A stretch of 64,000 nucleotides of DNA from PALSA-1353 sp036267155 (lineage in GTDB: Bacteria; Planctomycetota; Phycisphaerae; Tepidisphaerales; Tepidisphaeraceae), in NCBI GenBank assembly GCA_036267155.1, contig DATAWP010000031.1, forward strand, positions 124,001 to 188,000, in the 5' to 3' direction. The translations under genes were made by a program, and so were the position numbers. Under the pieces are notes generated by a model. That model saw nothing but the letters and a program-made list of their open reading frames with translations. It was not told the origin of the DNA and searched no databases. Positions 49,919 through 59,661 of this stretch are shown here, in pieces. Position 1 is the stretch's first letter, and the number at the start of each line of letters is the position of its first letter.

Positions 49919-50905
49919 ATGCATCGGCGTGTTCTGGGCCAGACCGGGCTTGAGGTTTCTGCGCTCGGCTTTGGATGTGCGAAACTCACCGCTCAACCCC
50001 GAGCCGACGCGCTGAAGGTTCTCGAAACCGCATACGCACAGGGCATTACGCATTTCGACGTTGCTCGCCTTTATGGGCTTGGATGGGCCGAAGGAATCCT
50101 GGGCGAATTTCTCCAAGGCAAGCGCAACCGCGTCACCGTCACCACAAAATTTGGATTGCAGCCACCGGGCGGATGGGTTACCCACCGCCGGTTGGTCTAC
50201 GCCGCGAAGAAAGTCCTTGGCATTTTCCCGCCAGTGGTCAAGTTGATGCGAAAGCGTGCCCATCAGGGCGTGCAGGGAGGCCGGTTCACCCCCGAAGATG
50301 CGCTGAAAAGCCTCCAAACCAGTCTTCGGGAGCTCAAAACCGATTACATTGATATTCTGCTGCTGCACGAATGCGATCTGGCTGACGCCTCGGCGGAACC
50401 TCTGGTCCGCGCGCTCGAATCGCAGCTCTCCAGCGGAACGGTACGCAACGTCGGGATCGGCTCGGATTTCAGCCGGCTGCCGACGGATCTCGGCCGTGTG
50501 CCGACGCTTTACAAGGTCATCCAGTTCAACCACAACGCCCATACCCGAAACCTTCTTCGTCTCACCAGAGATGGACGGGCATTGAGTACCCATACCATTT
50601 TCGGTCCGGCCGCACCGCTTCTGGAAGCGATTCGCAATCGGCCCGACGCGGCGCGACAGTGCGCGCAGGAGATCGGAATTGAACGCCTCGACGCCAAGGC
50701 AATTAGTTCATTGCTTTTGCACTATGATCTCCAGACCAATCCCGATGGTCTCGTCTTGTTCGCAAGCATCAATGCCGCCCATGTGGAAGCGAACGCGCTG
50801 GATGCCGCAACCTCCAAGTACGACTCAAAGCAGATGAGCCGTTTCGTTGAGTTTGTTGATGCGATGCTTGGCGCAATTGTCGCGGAGCAGCCGGCGAGGA
50901 ATTAG
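49919..50905 (+). CDS. Aldo/keto reductase
   Basis: 328 residues from the ATG at 49919 (GGAGG about 10 nt upstream). MHRRVLGQTGLEVSALGFGC is the normal start. The tetrad residues appear as Asp and Tyr in HFDVARLYG, Lys in VTTKFGLQ and His in ILLLHECDL. The NADPH-binding C-terminal region is less typical: IQFNHNAHTRNLLRL replaces the usual QxxYN strand. It precedes a GMC oxidoreductase gene by 55 nt; the two may act in sequence on a sugar intermediate of the polysaccharide. Substrate unknown. Confidence 0.85.
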   Translation: MHRRVLGQTGLEVSALGFGCAKLTAQPRADALKVLETAYAQGITHFDVARLYGLGWAEGILGEFLQGKRNRVTVTTKFGLQPPGGWVTHRRLVYAAKKVLGIFPPVVKLMRKRAHQGVQGGRFTPEDALKSLQTSLRELKTDYIDILLLHECDLADASAEPLVRALESQLSSGTVRNVGIGSDFSRLPTDLGRVPTLYKVIQFNHNAHTRNLLRLTRDGRALSTHTIFGPAAPLLEAIRNRPDAARQCAQEIGIERLDAKAISSLLLHYDLQTNPDGLVLFASINAAHVEANALDAATSKYDSKQMSRFVEFVDAMLGAIVAEQPARN

Positions 50906-50960
50906 CCTATTCATCGTGGGCGCCGAATGAGCCGCGTGGCCACTCCTGTCCGAGGTGAAA

Positions 50961-52586
50961 ATGTTCATCGACGCCCGCACTCTCGATGAGGGGCAAAGCT
51001 TTTCCGCCGATATTTGCATTGTCGGCGCCGGCCCGGCCGGGCTGACTCTCGCCCTGGACTTGAGCGCCCGATCGGGGATGCGCATTCTCCTGGTTGAAAG
51101 CGGCAGCTTCGAAGCCGATTCTGCCGTCGAAGCCCTCAGTCAGGGCACAAGCGTCGGCGATCCGTATGTCGATATCGCGACCATGCGTGCCCGCCGCTTC
51201 GCCGGCGCCGCCGCGATATGGCACACCGCCCTTCCCGGATCCACCGGCGCCAAATATGTTCCACTCGATCCCATCGATTTTGAAAAACGTTCGTGGATTC
51301 CGCATAGCGGCTGGCCGCTGGATTACGCACAATTAGTCCCCTGGTATGAAAAAGCGATGAAGTTCTGCGGCGTCGGACCATTTCAATTCTCCGCACAGGA
51401 CTGGAGTTCCCCCGATGCACAACCCTGGCCGCTGGAAAACACCGACGTCCAAAGCGCCGCGTACCAACTCAGCCCCGATCTTTTCTTCACGCGCGATGCG
51501 CGTGCAACGTTGGCCGCGGCGGAAAACGTTCAGTGCTTGCTGAACGCCACGGTCGTCGCCGTTGGTGCGAGCCCGCCGGGTTCGCAGGACCTCGCGGGCC
51601 ACGCTATTACCGGCCTCAAGGCCCGAACGCTTTCCGGACGTTCGCTGGATCTCCGCGCCACCTTGTACGTCCTGGCCGCCGGCAGTATCGAAAACGCCAG
51701 GCTGCTTCTGGCGTGGGGCATTGGAAATCAACAGGATCAGGTTGGCCGATATTACATGGACCATCCTTCCCAGGCCGTCATCGATATCGTTCCGGCCGAC
51801 CGATCGCTTTTCGATCGCTCGGCGTTTTACGATCGTAGAAAAGTCCGCGGCAGCGACATTTTCGGCCGCCTGGTCCTCACCCGCGCCGCCATGGAACGGG
51901 AAAAACTGCTTAATCTGGCGCTGATGGTCTTTCCTCGGCCCGCACCGTATCGCTGGCGAGCGGTCGATGCCGTCTGGTCGTTGAAACGCGTGATTCGGAA
52001 TCGCACGTTCACGCTGCAATCGCTTCGCTACCTGTTCCGCGCCGCGATTGGAGCGCCTTGGATTGTCGACTACGTTCGCCGCCGTCGCCGTGGCGAACAT
52101 TTCATTTCCCAAGGTTGGTCCCAGTGGCGTGACAACGCTCATAGCTACCGTATCTTCACGCCGACTTTCAATCTGGAGCAGGCTCCCGATCCCGACAACC
52201 GCATCACCCTCGGCCCAACGCGCGATGCCCTGGGCATTCCCCAGCCGATCATCCACTGGAAGTGGCGCGACCTGGATCGCCGATCCGTAACGCGCGCCGT
52301 CGAAATTTTCGACGCCGCCTTCCGTCAAGCCGGACTCGGCCATTGTGTGCCGTCGGCTACGCCGGGATTCCTGGCCGGCAACCACCATCCCGCCGGAACG
52401 ACGCGCATGTCCGACGATCCGCGCAACGGCGTCGTGGACGCCGCCGGAAAGGTGCACGGCCTATCCAATCTATTCGTCAACGGACCGAGCGTCTTCCCCA
52501 CGTGTGGATATGCAAATCCCACGCTCACCAACGTCGCTCTGTCCCTTCGTTTGGCTGACCATCTGGCTCAGTCCGTGCGCCGGTGA
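50961..52586 (+). CDS. GMC-type FAD-dependent oxidoreductase
   Basis: 541 residues. The ADP-binding motif is DICIVGAGPAGLTLALDLSA; then WHTALPGSTGAKYVPLDPID and WPLDYAQLVPWYEKA, the usual sequence after the FAD-binding region; ATLYVLAAGSIENARLLLA is the second family signature. The C-terminal half has GNHHPAGTTRMSDDP and LFVNGPSVFPTCGYANPTLT, with active-site His and Asn positions. This subgroup is common in exopolysaccharide clusters. GAGG lies 7 nt before the ATG at 50961. Probably co-transcribed with the aldo/keto reductase gene. Confidence 0.88.
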   Translation: MFIDARTLDEGQSFSADICIVGAGPAGLTLALDLSARSGMRILLVESGSFEADSAVEALSQGTSVGDPYVDIATMRARRFAGAAAIWHTALPGSTGAKYVPLDPIDFEKRSWIPHSGWPLDYAQLVPWYEKAMKFCGVGPFQFSAQDWSSPDAQPWPLENTDVQSAAYQLSPDLFFTRDARATLAAAENVQCLLNATVVAVGASPPGSQDLAGHAITGLKARTLSGRSLDLRATLYVLAAGSIENARLLLAWGIGNQQDQVGRYYMDHPSQAVIDIVPADRSLFDRSAFYDRRKVRGSDIFGRLVLTRAAMEREKLLNLALMVFPRPAPYRWRAVDAVWSLKRVIRNRTFTLQSLRYLFRAAIGAPWIVDYVRRRRRGEHFISQGWSQWRDNAHSYRIFTPTFNLEQAPDPDNRITLGPTRDALGIPQPIIHWKWRDLDRRSVTRAVEIFDAAFRQAGLGHCVPSATPGFLAGNHHPAGTTRMSDDPRNGVVDAAGKVHGLSNLFVNGPSVFPTCGYANPTLTNVALSLRLADHLAQSVRR

Positions 52587-52604
52587 CGCACGAGATGTGG
52601 TGCG

Positions 52605-53852
52605 TCAATCCCCCGATACCAGCGATTGGAAAAACGCCGCCAAATCCGTTTGATATCTTTGCAGATCGTAATCAATGACGCGTTGCCGGGCCGAGTTTCC
52701 CATGCTCAGAAGCAAATCCCGATCATCATCCAGCCGATGGATCGCCTGCTCGAAGCCGCCAATGTCATCGTAGGATCGAATGAATCCCTCGATGCCGTCG
52801 CGAACGCGCGAGCCGCTGTTGGGCGTGGTGATGATGGGCAGGCTGCTGGCCATCGCCTCCAGCACGGCGCCGGCCGATCCCTCGCAGGTTGAAGGAAAGA
52901 AAAAAACATCGAATTTTCCCAGCCAATCCGCCACCTGGCTATGCGGAACCGCGCCGACAAATTGGACGCGGTCGGCGAACGGTTCGAGCCGGCTCTGATC
53001 CAGCAAAATCGGCCCGACCATCGCGAACCGCACTTTTGCCGGATCAAATCGCCGGGCCGTTTCGAGAAACCAGGGCGCACCCTTCCGCAACCCCACCGCC
53101 CCAACAAATCCAACCAACAGAGGCCCGGATTTCTTTTCCCGCTGGACCGCCCGACTTTGCGACTGGCCCCATGGGTACGGCAGCACCGTAATCCGCTCGG
53201 CCGCCACGCCGACGGAAATAAGCCCGTCGCGCACATAATCCGAAGCGCAGGTAATGTGATCCAGCGCCTCCCATGTCTGCCGCTCGAACTCCAGGTATTC
53301 CCGGTGCATCTCGACGGCTTCGCGTTCGTTCCAACCCGGCCAGCGCTGAATCTGCCGTTTCATTTCCGCCATTTCCACCTCCAGCGGCGCGATGATCTGA
53401 TCGCCGCTGGTTCGCAATCCCTGCGCCTTGGCCGCCCGGTACGCCTCCGGGGCGGCATTGCGGACGAAGCCGTACAAAACATTCGCTTCACCAAACCCCT
53501 CGCGGATGATCCACTTGGCGGTCTGGCGCGAGTGCCAGATGTACGCATCCTCCGACCGGGTGAACTTGCGCATTCCCAGCTTGAGCCGCAGCGCCATTGC
53601 CGGATTGCGAATCACGCGCGACGGGTCCAATTCGGGGCAACTTCGCTCGACCATTTTCCGCCCCAGGCCGGGCCGGAGTTTTTTGGCCAGCAGCGCAATT
53701 TTCTCTTCGAGCGAGCCCTTGCGGACGAACCAATCGATGAAAACGCGCTCCAGGATTCCCGCCCGCTGCATGGCCAGCGGCATGAGATAGCGCAACCGCG
53801 CCCCATCCTGGATCATCGCCACGCGCGGGTGGTCGCGACCAGCCGTCGTCAT
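52605..53852 (-). CDS. Glycosyltransferase family 4
   Basis: 415 residues. The N-terminal part has HPRVAMIQDGARLRYLMPLA and ITCASDYVRDGLISVGVAAE; the donor domain has LLVGFVGAVGLRKGAPWFLE, VQFVGAVPHSQVADWLGKF and the EX7E-type motif ending SAGAVLEAMASSLP. A related subgroup starts with this reading of the 'parental' name-site and is often found in Wzx/Wzy loci. Its ATG overlaps the stop of the upstream GT4 gene (ATGA), so the two are translated together. Confidence 0.9.
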   Translation of the reverse strand: MTTAGRDHPRVAMIQDGARLRYLMPLAMQRAGILERVFIDWFVRKGSLEEKIALLAKKLRPGLGRKMVERSCPELDPSRVIRNPAMALRLKLGMRKFTRSEDAYIWHSRQTAKWIIREGFGEANVLYGFVRNAAPEAYRAAKAQGLRTSGDQIIAPLEVEMAEMKRQIQRWPGWNEREAVEMHREYLEFERQTWEALDHITCASDYVRDGLISVGVAAERITVLPYPWGQSQSRAVQREKKSGPLLVGFVGAVGLRKGAPWFLETARRFDPAKVRFAMVGPILLDQSRLEPFADRVQFVGAVPHSQVADWLGKFDVFFFPSTCEGSAGAVLEAMASSLPIITTPNSGSRVRDGIEGFIRSYDDIGGFEQAIHRLDDDRDLLLSMGNSARQRVIDYDLQRYQTDLAAFFQSLVSGD

Positions 53853-54967
53853 CGCCGTTCACCTTGCAGGGCCGCCATGAGCCGCCCCGCCGCCGCGCTC
53901 CAGTGGAACTCCCGCGCCCGCCGCTTTCCTCGTTCGATGAAACCCTGGCGAAATGCTCGATCGTCCCCGAGGCGCCGTATCTCTTCCGCGATCAGATCCG
54001 GTCGAGCGACATCGACGACCATGCCCCCATCGCCCACGATTTCCGGCAACGCCGCGAACGCCGACACCACCGCCGGGGCTCCGGCGGCCATCGCCTCGGC
54101 CGCCGGAATCCCGAACGTTTCGTAACGCGATAGAAATACCACGGCCACGGATTCCCGCATCAGCTTTGGCAGAGTATCCGTGCCCTGGTATCCGCAGTGA
54201 ATGACATTCCGGTGCGATTTTGATTGCGCTTCGTATCGCGGCTCACTGCCGCCGGCGATCCGAATCTGTATTTTGGGGTCCCGTTTCTCCAACTCGAGCG
54301 CCAGAGGAAATACATAATCCGCCCCCTTTCGCTGTGTCAGGCCGCCGACGACCAAAATGTAACGATCCCCGTCGAAGGTCGAAGGTCCCGGCGTTTGCCC
54401 AGCAACGAAAAACTCTTCTTCAACACCGTTTCCCACGACGACAAGCCGGTTTGGATCGGCGCCGAACAGCGCCTGAATCCGCCCCTTGAGAAACTCCGAT
54501 ACCGTCAGCACGACATCGGCCCGGTCAAGAATTGTTTTCCACCGCAGGTGCATTCTCCGCCGCACCGCCCTCGTTGCGGGCGCGTTGTACCAGGGTAATT
54601 CGGGCTCGAACCAGTTGACACAGTGGATCGTCGCCGCCAGTCGCGCCCGTCGAAGCGGCACGTAGGCCTCGGCCGGGCAATAGACCCAATCGGCATTGCC
54701 TGACCACTTGTCCGCCTTCGGATACCCCGTCATAAGCCAAAGCCGTTCCATGAACGACCGCGACAGCGGATGCCCCAGCACCGGCAAATGCGCCAGTGGC
54801 GAGCGGAGGTCAATGTGGCCGTCCGTTATATCCCGCCGGCTCGTGAACAGCTTCAGATCTACGCCCGATTGGCGAGCTAGCTCCAGGACCATGTGGATCA
54901 TGTGCTTGCCAACGCCCGTCGGCGTGATGGCGGTGCGCCGGGGATGGATGTAGGCGGTGAGTTTCAT
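53849..54967 (-). CDS. Glycosyltransferase family 4 (mannosyltransferase-like)
   Basis: 372 residues from the ATG at 54967 (MKLTAYIHPRRTAITPTGVG). ATIHCVNWFEPELPWYN and ADVVLTVSEFLKGRIQALFG are typical of WbdA/MtfB-like GT4s; the donor domain has YILVVGGLTQRKGADYVFPL, VIHCGYQGTDTLPKLMRESV and the EX7E motif in ETFGIPAAEAMAAG. First of a two-gene overlapping pair with the next GT4. An ATG at 54988 would add seven residues. Confidence 0.92.
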   Translation of the reverse strand: MKLTAYIHPRRTAITPTGVGKHMIHMVLELARQSGVDLKLFTSRRDITDGHIDLRSPLAHLPVLGHPLSRSFMERLWLMTGYPKADKWSGNADWVYCPAEAYVPLRRARLAATIHCVNWFEPELPWYNAPATRAVRRRMHLRWKTILDRADVVLTVSEFLKGRIQALFGADPNRLVVVGNGVEEEFFVAGQTPGPSTFDGDRYILVVGGLTQRKGADYVFPLALELEKRDPKIQIRIAGGSEPRYEAQSKSHRNVIHCGYQGTDTLPKLMRESVAVVFLSRYETFGIPAAEAMAAGAPAVVSAFAALPEIVGDGGMVVDVARPDLIAEEIRRLGDDRAFRQGFIERGKRRAREFHWSAAAGRLMAALQGERR

Positions 54968-55048
54968 CGTCTCTGAGCGCGATTCCAAACTGAGATCTTC
55001 ACGCGAAACATTCCGTTGTGTGAAACGACGGGATAGAGACCGGCAACT

Positions 55049-56071
55049 CTAATCCTTAATTGGCTTGTAGCCCAAAAGCCGTGCAATCGGTCTTAGAGGC
55101 GCTATGGTCCATTGTCGCCGCATACAGTTCCAAACAATCTTCTGACGCCACATGCTCGGCTCCATTGTGACAAAACGCGCCACGGGCGATGATGAGTTTT
55201 TCCAATCTCTTAACTTTTTCTCGATAGATCGTCGCATTTCGACTAGTTCGGTAGAAGAGGTTTTGGAATTGAGGATGCCAGACGTGGCAAAACGCCGCAC
55301 AAAATCGCACATCCGGCGAACAATCTCCGCCAACTGCCATTCGCTAAGGCGGCCGTCCAATTCGGGAAGCTTTGAAAAGATAATGTCATTGTCGCCGTTG
55401 TCACGGGTTTTATGGGCGTTAATGGACTGGGTCTCGTGAGTGCGATAGCTACCCAGGATTTTGTCGCTCAAAACGATTCGGCTGCCCAGGCCGGCCCGAA
55501 GATAGAAATCCCAATCGTACGCCACTTTTAATCTGACATCTAACCCGCCCAGATCGTCAAAAGATGTGCGCCGCGTAACAACAAACGAAGGCAAAAAGAA
55601 TTGTCCACGTGAAAACCGATTCAAGAACGCTTGCTTTTCGATTGGACCCGGGCTCTCAAAATCCCGCGTTACCAGAGTCTCACCCAATAATTGACCCAGC
55701 CTGTCGATCACGCGATAGCTGAACACGACCAGATCGGCGTCGGGGTTCTGTAATAGTTCGCGCTCAGCCGATTCAAGAAACGGCGGATCAATCTCATCAT
55801 CATGCGCCAGGACCAGAAAAAAAGGCGCGGAAGAACTGCGGATCACGGCGTTCCAAGCGGCCGCGGCGGGAATGCGCTGTTCCAATTTCAGGAATCGAAT
55901 TTCGCGACGGTCCGCATACCGTTTAAGGATCTCGGATGTTCCATCGGTGGAAGCATCGTCAAGGATAACGATTTCCGCTGCCGGCCGCGTCTGAGCCAGC
56001 GCAGAGTCTACCGCCTTGGCTATATACTCTTGCCCGTTATAGACCGGAATGACAACCGAAATCGCTGGCAT
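55049..56071 (-). CDS. Glycosyltransferase family 2
   Basis: About 340 residues. MPAISVVIPVYNGQEYIAKA is the classic GT2 start; IVILDDASTDGTSEIL and FFLVLAHDDEIDPPFLE (metal-binding Asp pair) follow, then DWDFYLRAGLGSRI. An ATG at 56107 adds 12 residues but the one at 56071 matches the family start. The codon use is slightly less GC-biased than in neighbouring genes, which would fit lateral exchange in a surface-glycan locus. Confidence 0.88.
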   Translation of the reverse strand: MPAISVVIPVYNGQEYIAKAVDSALAQTRPAAEIVILDDASTDGTSEILKRYADRREIRFLKLEQRIPAAAAWNAVIRSSSAPFFLVLAHDDEIDPPFLESAERELLQNPDADLVVFSYRVIDRLGQLLGETLVTRDFESPGPIEKQAFLNRFSRGQFFLPSFVVTRRTSFDDLGGLDVRLKVAYDWDFYLRAGLGSRIVLSDKILGSYRTHETQSINAHKTRDNGDNDIIFSKLPELDGRLSEWQLAEIVRRMCDFVRRFATSGILNSKTSSTELVEMRRSIEKKLRDWKNSSSPVARFVTMEPSMWRQKIVWNCMRRQWTIAPLRPIARLLGYKPIKD

Positions 56072-56167
56072 GATCTTCGCTTGCGAGACATTGAACACGG
56101 GACTCATATTTAAGCTTTGGCCGATCCATTGTTCGCGCCGGTAGCCGCACGATATAGTACCGGCAAC

Positions 56168-56983
56168 ATGGGTCTAGCTCACACGGCGAGCACAATACGG
56201 AACCTCATCTCTTTGTCCTGGCAATATCGGCGCGCCTACGCCACGCCCCTAGATGCCTACAAGGGATTTTTGCTTCGCACCGCCTTGGGACGGCATGGGG
56301 CAAAGCTTTTACCACAGCGGGAAGTCAAACTCAATTTGCCAGGATCGAGCGATCCGCTGTGGCTCCGACGCACCACTTCGGATTTCCAAATTTTTATGAG
56401 TTTGTTCGAAAAGGGGCAGTACGATGTAGTCACCCGGCTTTCGCTGCCGCCGTCGCCGATCATTTTTGATCTGGGCGCCAACGTCGGCCTGGCGGTGCGC
56501 CGGATATCGATGCGGGTCCCCAACGCCCGATTTCTCGCCGTGGAACCGGATGCGGATAACAGGCGGATGCTGTTGAAGAACAACCAATCGCTGCTCGCCG
56601 CGGGGAGGCTGACGCTCATCGACGGCTTCGTCGCCGCCGCGGACGGCGTCGCTTCGATTGACCGCTCCGATGGCTGCGCATCCATGTATCGCATGCGCGA
56701 GGCGGGTCCGGGCGAAAAAGAGTTAATCCCCTGTTACAGCATGGAAACACTGATGAAAAAGATGGACGCACAAACCATTGACTTGCTCAAATGCGATATT
56801 GAAGGGGCCGAGCAGCAGTTATTTGCCGACTGCGCGCCGTGGATCGACCGTGTTCAATCCATTCTGATCGAGTGCGATCCGCCGTATACCTACGACCAAT
56901 TTTTCGCGGACCTGAACCGCGTGGGATGGAAACATGAGGTCGTGCAGCGCAACAATGTGATGACTTGCGTTCGCCGATTGTGA
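56168..56983 (+). CDS. FkbM family methyltransferase
   Basis: 271 residues from the ATG at 56168; an in-frame TTG at 56117 would extend it. SPIIFDLGANVGLAVRRISM is the SAM-binding motif I; FLAVEPDADNRRMLLKNNQS is motif II; TIDLLKCDIEGAEQQLFAD is the FkbM signature; SILIECDPP ends the fold. FkbM enzymes O-methylate hydroxyls, here probably a sugar of the surface polysaccharide given the position between glycosyltransferase and flippase genes. Confidence 0.9.
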   Translation: MGLAHTASTIRNLISLSWQYRRAYATPLDAYKGFLLRTALGRHGAKLLPQREVKLNLPGSSDPLWLRRTTSDFQIFMSLFEKGQYDVVTRLSLPPSPIIFDLGANVGLAVRRISMRVPNARFLAVEPDADNRRMLLKNNQSLLAAGRLTLIDGFVAAADGVASIDRSDGCASMYRMREAGPGEKELIPCYSMETLMKKMDAQTIDLLKCDIEGAEQQLFADCAPWIDRVQSILIECDPPYTYDQFFADLNRVGWKHEVVQRNNVMTCVRRL

Positions 56984-57002
56984 ATATCCAGGTATGCGAA
57001 TG

Positions 57003-58538
57003 TTATTGCTTGAACATAGCGTTTTGATTCGCGGCTCCGTCAGCCTGCCAGACTGTTGGCTCAGCGGTTTGCGGCGCGGGCGGTTCGGGCGTTCCGCGGC
57101 GGCGCACGAGGGTTCGGAAGTCGAGGATCGCATCGCGATCAACTAGAAGAGTCGAACCCAAAAAGACCGCCGCGCCGACACCGCTGCTGGCAATCAGGCG
57201 AAGCAATGGTTGTCCTCCCTGCATCCAATCCCGCACCAGCAATATGCACGCACAGGTTGCACACGCCGCGCCAATCAGTCGGGCCACGTGGCCGAGCAAT
57301 CCAAACGGCGCGATCTTCAGCGTGCGCATCGCCCATATCCACAGCGAGATGGAATAAGTTCCCTGACACAGAATATATGCTGTTGCGATGGCCGCCAGGC
57401 TCCGATGATAAAATAGCGCCGACTTAATGGCGATGAACAGCATCAACAGATTCGCTACGCCAAAGCACAGCCAAATCAGCGGCTTGCCCAGCGCGTGCGT
57501 GACAATGATCCCCATCATGCCGAGGCAGTTGGCGAGCAATACAGTGGCGATGATCCGAAGCAGCGGTGGGACGGCATCCCATTGCGGCCCCATCACCACG
57601 CGGATCAGATCCGGCGCCGTTCCGACCAGCCACGCCCAGCCAAATCCGCACAAGAGAACCGCGCCGATGCAGCCGCGAACAAAAATCCCTCGAAGCCGCT
57701 CCTTGTCTTCGCGAACGCTCCTCAGCAGGGGATGCAACAGCCGGTCGAAGGTGCTCAGGAGGTTGTAGCCGATCATGTCGGACACTTGTGTCGCCCGTCC
57801 AAAGATGCCCGCGCCCCAAGTCCCGCCCACGATAATGACAAACAGACTCACCAACGACTGCTGCAAGTTGTTTGCGTATTGCGCCAGCGTCACCTTCCAG
57901 CCGTAATTCAGCAGCTTCTTCGCCATGCCGATGCTAAATGCCCGCGGCCAGCGGAAGGGATGCCGATGGAAAATAACGAGATTGCCCATGATTTGTGCCA
58001 CCAGCGGTTGCAGGGCAAGTGCGAAGACGCCCCACTGCCGATGGTGATGGGCCCACAGCGCCATCGACAGACCCGTCACCGCCAGGGCCGCGGCGAAGAT
58101 GATGTTCTGACGCGATTCATCCCGGAATTTGAGGTCGCGGTTGAGGCACGCCATCTGAAATGTGTAGATCGCCGCCAGGACGATGGTGACTGCGCCGATA
58201 ATGCCGATCCAAAGGAGCCGGGGATCGTGGCGGGCAACGCGGAAATAAAATCCGCTGGCAAGCCAGAGCGTCGCGTAAAAAAGCGACAGTGCGACCGAGA
58301 CGGTCAAACCGCTGGCCTCGACGGTCTCGGTCGGCAGGTCGCGATATTGCACCAGAGCCCGTGCAATGCCGCAATCTCCCAGCGCCGCGATGAAGCTGGG
58401 CGCTATCGAAATGAGGGTCAACAGCCCGTAATCATTCGGCGTCAGGAGCCGAGCCATCACAAACGCGGTGATCACCCGCAGCGCCTGCGTCATGACCGAG
58501 GTGAACAGGAAGACTATCTTATCGGAGAGGACCAGCAC
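57003..58538 (-). CDS. Wzx-like polysaccharide flippase (MATE/MOP type)
   Basis: 511 residues with 12 or more predicted helices. ITAFVMARLLTPNDYGLLTL is the typical start of Polysacc_synt_3/WzxC proteins, followed by GDCGIARALVQYRD and, centrally, LLNYGWKVTLAQYANNLQQS and WGAGIFGRATQVSDMIGYNL. It would flip lipid-linked repeat units across the inner membrane for the Wzy-like protein at 47 kb. The C-terminal 40 residues are Pro/Ala-rich. It ends 20 nt from the convergent FkbM gene; lpxA lies 9 nt upstream on the same strand. Confidence 0.9.
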   Translation of the reverse strand: MLVLSDKIVFLFTSVMTQALRVITAFVMARLLTPNDYGLLTLISIAPSFIAALGDCGIARALVQYRDLPTETVEASGLTVSVALSLFYATLWLASGFYFRVARHDPRLLWIGIIGAVTIVLAAIYTFQMACLNRDLKFRDESRQNIIFAAALAVTGLSMALWAHHHRQWGVFALALQPLVAQIMGNLVIFHRHPFRWPRAFSIGMAKKLLNYGWKVTLAQYANNLQQSLVSLFVIIVGGTWGAGIFGRATQVSDMIGYNLLSTFDRLLHPLLRSVREDKERLRGIFVRGCIGAVLLCGFGWAWLVGTAPDLIRVVMGPQWDAVPPLLRIIATVLLANCLGMMGIIVTHALGKPLIWLCFGVANLLMLFIAIKSALFYHRSLAAIATAYILCQGTYSISLWIWAMRTLKIAPFGLLGHVARLIGAACATCACILLVRDWMQGGQPLLRLIASSGVGAAVFLGSTLLVDRDAILDFRTLVRRRGTPEPPAPQTAEPTVWQADGAANQNAMFKQ

Positions 58539-58547
58539 GATGGCGAT

Positions 58548-59348
58548 TCATACCTTCCGCAGGCTTTCCAGATATCTTCCATGCCGCGACCGCCCGCGCC
58601 GCCGCAGGAATTCCACCAGGAGCTTCACGCGGGGATTGATCCCGTTGAGCGTGTCGAATTCGGCCATCGCGCGCGCCAGAGGCTTGCGCCGGTAAAACAG
58701 TTTTCGGCAAACCTCCTCCAGTTCGGTGATTTCCTGTGCGGAAAAACCCGCCCGCAGCAGGCCCACGTCGTTGACTCCCCTGACCTTGTCGGCGCCGTCC
58801 ACCTTCATGTACGGCGGAACGTCATGGTGTATTCGGGCCGCGCCGCCGATGTACGCGTATTCCCCAATGGTCACAAAATGATGGACGCCGGCGCCGCCCA
58901 TCATGTTCACATGGCTGGCGCAGACGACGTGCCCGGCGATCATGACGTTGTTCGCCAGCACGCAATCGTCGGCGAATTGGGCATCGTGGCCGATGTGGCT
59001 GTTGGCCATGAGAAGGTTATGGCTCCCCACGCGCGTGAAGCCTTCGCCTTCGCTGGTGCCGGTATTCACCGTCACCCCCTCGCGAAAAATATTTCCATCG
59101 CCGATTTCCAACTGGGTCGGCTCGCCCCGATATTTCTTGTCCTGAGGGGGACCGCCGATGACGGAATTGGGATGAAATACATTGTCCCGCCCGATGCGCG
59201 TTCGGCCGGTGATGACCACGTGGCTCACGAGCCGGCAACCCTCACCGAGCACCACCTCGGGCCCGAGCGCGCAAAATGGACCAATCTCGACATCCGCGGC
59301 GATGCACGCTTTCGGATCGACGCAACTGAGTGGTGAAATCTTTGGCAT
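58548..59348 (-). CDS. lpxA: UDP-N-acetylglucosamine acyltransferase
   Basis: 266 residues. The left-handed beta-helix repeats (ADVEIGPFCALGPEVVLGEG, RIGRDNVFHPNSVIGGPPQD) are followed by the LpxA landmarks KYRGEPTQLEIGD, IFREGVTVNTGT and NSHIGHDAQFADD with the catalytic His. The C-terminal helical domain ends RRRGRSRHGRY. It adds the first acyl chain in lipid A synthesis. The stop is 9 nt before the flippase gene, tying lipid A and surface-glycan genes together. Confidence 0.95.
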   Translation of the reverse strand: MPKISPLSCVDPKACIAADVEIGPFCALGPEVVLGEGCRLVSHVVITGRTRIGRDNVFHPNSVIGGPPQDKKYRGEPTQLEIGDGNIFREGVTVNTGTSEGEGFTRVGSHNLLMANSHIGHDAQFADDCVLANNVMIAGHVVCASHVNMMGGAGVHHFVTIGEYAYIGGAARIHHDVPPYMKVDGADKVRGVNDVGLLRAGFSAQEITELEEVCRKLFYRRKPLARAMAEFDTLNGINPRVKLLVEFLRRRGRSRHGRYLESLRKV

Positions 59349-59366
59349 ACGACTTGAGCCGGTCGG

Positions 59367-59600
59367 CTATGCCGCAGCCCCGGGCTGATCGGAGGCATGA
59401 ATTTCCAATTCGGTCATGAGAAGCAGTTCGAGAATGCTTAATTTGTCGTTCTCTGCGTACACCGTCACGGTTCTGCCAGAGGGCGAACGCGCGATGAAAT
59501 CACGGTGCTTGACGAAAAATATGCGCCCGTCACCCATGTGAATGGTGAAGGAACGGAACGGATCAGCGTGGAGAACGTCGTTAAACTGTTCGATTGTCAT
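59367..59600 (-). CDS. Conserved 77-residue protein of unknown function
   Basis: MTIEQFNDVLHADPFRSFTI begins a small beta-rich protein with HMGDGRIFFVKHRDFIARSP and RTVTVYAENDKLSILELLLM. The FNxxLHAxPFxxFTIHxxDGR pattern recurs, from memory, in many planctomycete proteins of this size, often in several copies per genome. Function unknown. The start at 59600 was chosen on this pattern; an upstream ATG at 59678 would extend into the lpxC-fabZ stop region. It sits between lpxC-fabZ and lpxA. Confidence 0.7.
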   Translation of the reverse strand: MTIEQFNDVLHADPFRSFTIHMGDGRIFFVKHRDFIARSPSGRTVTVYAENDKLSILELLLMTELEIHASDQPGAAA

Positions 59601-59661
59601 GGCACCATATGATAACGGGTATTGCCCGCCGCCGCGCGACATCAAGCGGGCGGCGCGCTGA

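Noticed and set aside
57495..59336. A 613-codon plus-strand open frame
   Set aside because: It is antisense to the flippase and lpxA genes, which have full family motifs; its product is Arg/His/Gln-rich without domains.
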